Shown in pieces: positions 62,401 through 64,000 of a DNA stretch of 64,000 nt. The position numbers were made by a program, and so were the translations under genes. The stretch covers positions 124,001 to 188,000 of the forward strand of contig NW_025408689.1 in the NCBI RefSeq assembly GCF_020360975.1, written 5' to 3'. Source of the DNA: Hirsutella rhossiliensis. Taxonomy: Eukaryota > Ascomycota > Sordariomycetes > Hypocreales > Ophiocordycipitaceae. Each line of letters begins with the position of its first letter. Position 1 is the first letter of the stretch. The notes beneath the pieces were generated by a model. It saw nothing but the letters and a program-made list of their open reading frames with translations, searched no databases and was not told where the DNA came from.

Positions 62401-64000
62401 CTGGTCCGGCCGTAACGGCGTTCGTCTGGAAATTCGTCTCCTGGTCTTTCCTTGGCCGCAGTGTTCGCATTCGACGGTCTTTGGGCCCCTTATTCGTACG
62501 CCTTGTTGTTGGCCTAGCTTATGCAAAGCTAGGGGGCCCGGGTGACCAAGTCGTGCGTGCCAAAGAAGACCGTCTCCTTGGGCTGCCGGAAGAGGGTCCT
62601 TTGTGGTGGACCTATTCCTCCTAGCAGGGAAAGCTGACTTCTCGAGAGGTTCCTTCCTAACGATAGGTCGGAATTCGAGAACAAATTGACCGAATTTCTC
62701 CTCGATAAGCCCAATAGTCTAATTCTTCTAGACTAGCCTCGTAGGCTTAGACGTCGTATCCTAGAAGATTCCTTCCTTACGAAGAAGGCGGAAGGAAATC
62801 AGGCTCGTTGAAAATCGAGGGCAAAAAGCTACCCTTTTTCTTCGAAGAATTCGTATAGATCCATTAGGTAATTTCATCGTGAAATTTACCCTTCTATATC
62901 CTTCTATCCGTACGGTTAATTCCCCGGCAATAAGATATTCCTTTCGTGCCTTCTTAAAGGACCGGAATCGTGAGAGTGTATTGCATATATCGAGGGACGC
63001 ACTAGAGTCAAGGATAGCTGATTTTCGTAGGGGATAGTCGGAGGGTCCTAACGGTTGGTCTTGCTGATCCGTGGGGAAGACGAATGCCGGATTTGCTATA
63101 CTAACGATTTTTCCTCGAATTTGCGGCTCGAATAAGGGCAGCGGCGTTATTAGTTACTATTTCTTAGCAACCCGAATCTCGTCTATCTTCTTCTGCAACG
63201 AGGGGTCCTCCTTAAGAGATTGTTATACTATTTCTCGTAGCCTCTTTAAAGGGTTGACTCCTTCGGGTCGGTTTTCCTCGAAGACCTGCTAGCAGTCTTC
63301 TAGCCGATGGGGCTTTTTGCACGCTTGGTAGGTAGGTCGATTCCTCCTCGTACGTTGTTTCTTCGAGGAATCCTCGTCCCGGTCCGGAAGGTCTGCTTGA
63401 AAACCCCCCCTTTTTACCCCTTATTGCTGATTTTAACGAAGAGGTTCGATTTCGACTAGTTCCCTGATTTTTCGACTAACGGACTAAAAGGTCCATTAGG
63501 GGACTAGTCGGGCCGGTCTGATAGACGGGACCGGGCCCGGTGTAAAAGGCGAAGCCGGGGCCGGGACTGGGGCAGCTGTTGAAGACGGGGTTGAGGCTCT
63601 CGAGGGAGGAGGAGCCGAAGGAGCAACAGCCGCAGCAGCAGCAGCGGGGGCCGCAGCAACAGGGGCTGCAGCAGCTGCAGGTCGTGCTGTCTGTGTCGAG
63701 TGCTAGCCACGAAGGAATAAGACTGCTTGCTGTTATACTCTGGCAGCCTCTTCGTCTAGTTCCCGGCTAGCTTCTCGAAAGATAGTCGAGTAACCGTCAC
63801 TAATAGGCTTTATTAGTAGAGATATATCCCGTAGCCACTAGCCGGAAAGAGCTTCTATTAGGAAGTATTAGTTAGCTTCCTCGAGGATTTCTTCCTACTT
63901 AGCTAGCCACGAAGAAGCTAGTAGGTTCCTAGCAGAAAAAGCTCCTAGGTGGGCCGTATAGGTCTTCCTAATACGGTCAGTCATATAACCTCTCGAGGGA
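59476..64000 (-). pseudogene. copia D Gag-Pol, partial, few-stop relic
   Basis: The stop TAA is at 59476-59478. Reading upstream: RNase H with the RPDISFTVSRLARH block (59917-60210 open); RT with DQIDAVNAF and ALYGLRRSP (60619-60828 open) and YVDD at 60517-60528; a linker open at 61057-61299; integrase core with CYLRNRTP (61714-62070 open); integrase zinc region with CEHCGQGK and the first catalytic Asp in WVDWTD (62233-62526 open); protease DSSAS near 62985-63020; knuckle C-X2-C-X3-H-X4-C near 63291-63332; Ala-rich Gag. In-frame stops separate these pieces, so it is inactive as it stands. Confidence 0.9.

Larger units (their letters stand above)
58751..64000 (-). mobile_element. Ty1/copia element D, 5' end beyond window
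   Basis: Minus-strand element starting with its 3' LTR (58751-59202). The left TSD half is ATAAT (58746-58750) in the gypsy integrase. The window ends in Gag, so the 5' LTR and second TSD are not seen. It is short-LTR type and keeps the long integrase segment, like copia A. It has the most preserved CA/TG content and the longest open stretches of all copies, so it is young. Near the LTR/PPT join, GCG is lost (CTTCACACACCCTTAG instead of CTTCGCGACACACCCCCTTAG). Confidence 0.9.

Overview
This window is a pure transposable-element island from a filamentous ascomycete (Pezizomycotina). I see no host gene, rRNA, intact tRNA gene or CRISPR. CpA and TpG dinucleotides are almost absent over long stretches while CpG survives. 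Old coding regions show CAA/CAG and TGG codons turned into TAA/TAG on the coding strand. This is the signature of repeat-induced point mutation (RIP, C to T in CpA context). Almost every reading frame is broken, so the annotation describes elements and protein relics rather than working genes.

Layout. (1) 1-6900: minus-strand Ty3/gypsy relic (gypsy D) with a 370-bp miniature LTR element (TRIM) at 75-444. (2) About 7000-10803: minus-strand Tad-like LINE, cut between reverse-transcriptase motifs by a 1,870-bp small LTR element (7862-9731). It is followed by a 694-bp-class hAT-like element (X3), an LTR fragment and a broken plus-strand gypsy 5' end (gypsy C, 11643-14325) that carries a little-RIPed 565-bp insertion (12415-12979). 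(3) 14326-20589: complete Ty1/copia element A, plus strand. (4) 20590-55256: a minus-strand chromovirus (gypsy A) in three pieces, which received two stacks of insertions. Stack one is X1 (22760-30471) > X2 (22989-29999) > copia B (23086-29397). Stack two is a TRIM/copia chimera (30875-51222) > gypsy B (36204-50293) > copia C (39886-46121). (5) 55345-58750: plus-strand gypsy PR-RT-IN segment with a SINE-like insertion at 57085-57852. (6) 58751-64000: copia D, minus strand, running off the window.

Most element borders were placed by target-site duplications (TSDs) read directly from the sequence: ATATC, GGGGG/AAAGG, TAATAACT, ACTAT, (T/A)CTTAGTA, ACCTAGTA, ATAAT, AATAT, CGAGT, ATAAG, and 16 bp for the SINE-like unit. 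The order of nesting agrees with how heavily each copia copy is RIPed (chimeric E heaviest, C and D lightest).

The copia family has the order Gag, protease, integrase, RT, RNase H. It has a primer-binding site complementary to the anticodon arm of initiator tRNA-Met (half-tRNA priming as in Drosophila copia) and PPT CTAAGGGGGTG. The TRIM shares the same PBS core, the same PPT and the same first seven LTR bases, so it is probably mobilised by copia proteins. One TRIM copy appears to have captured a copia one-LTR circle at the shared PBS. The most notable observations are that chimera, the TRIM with pol III-like boxes, the little-RIPed hAT-like insertion and the SINE-like unit. All are inferences from a single window.
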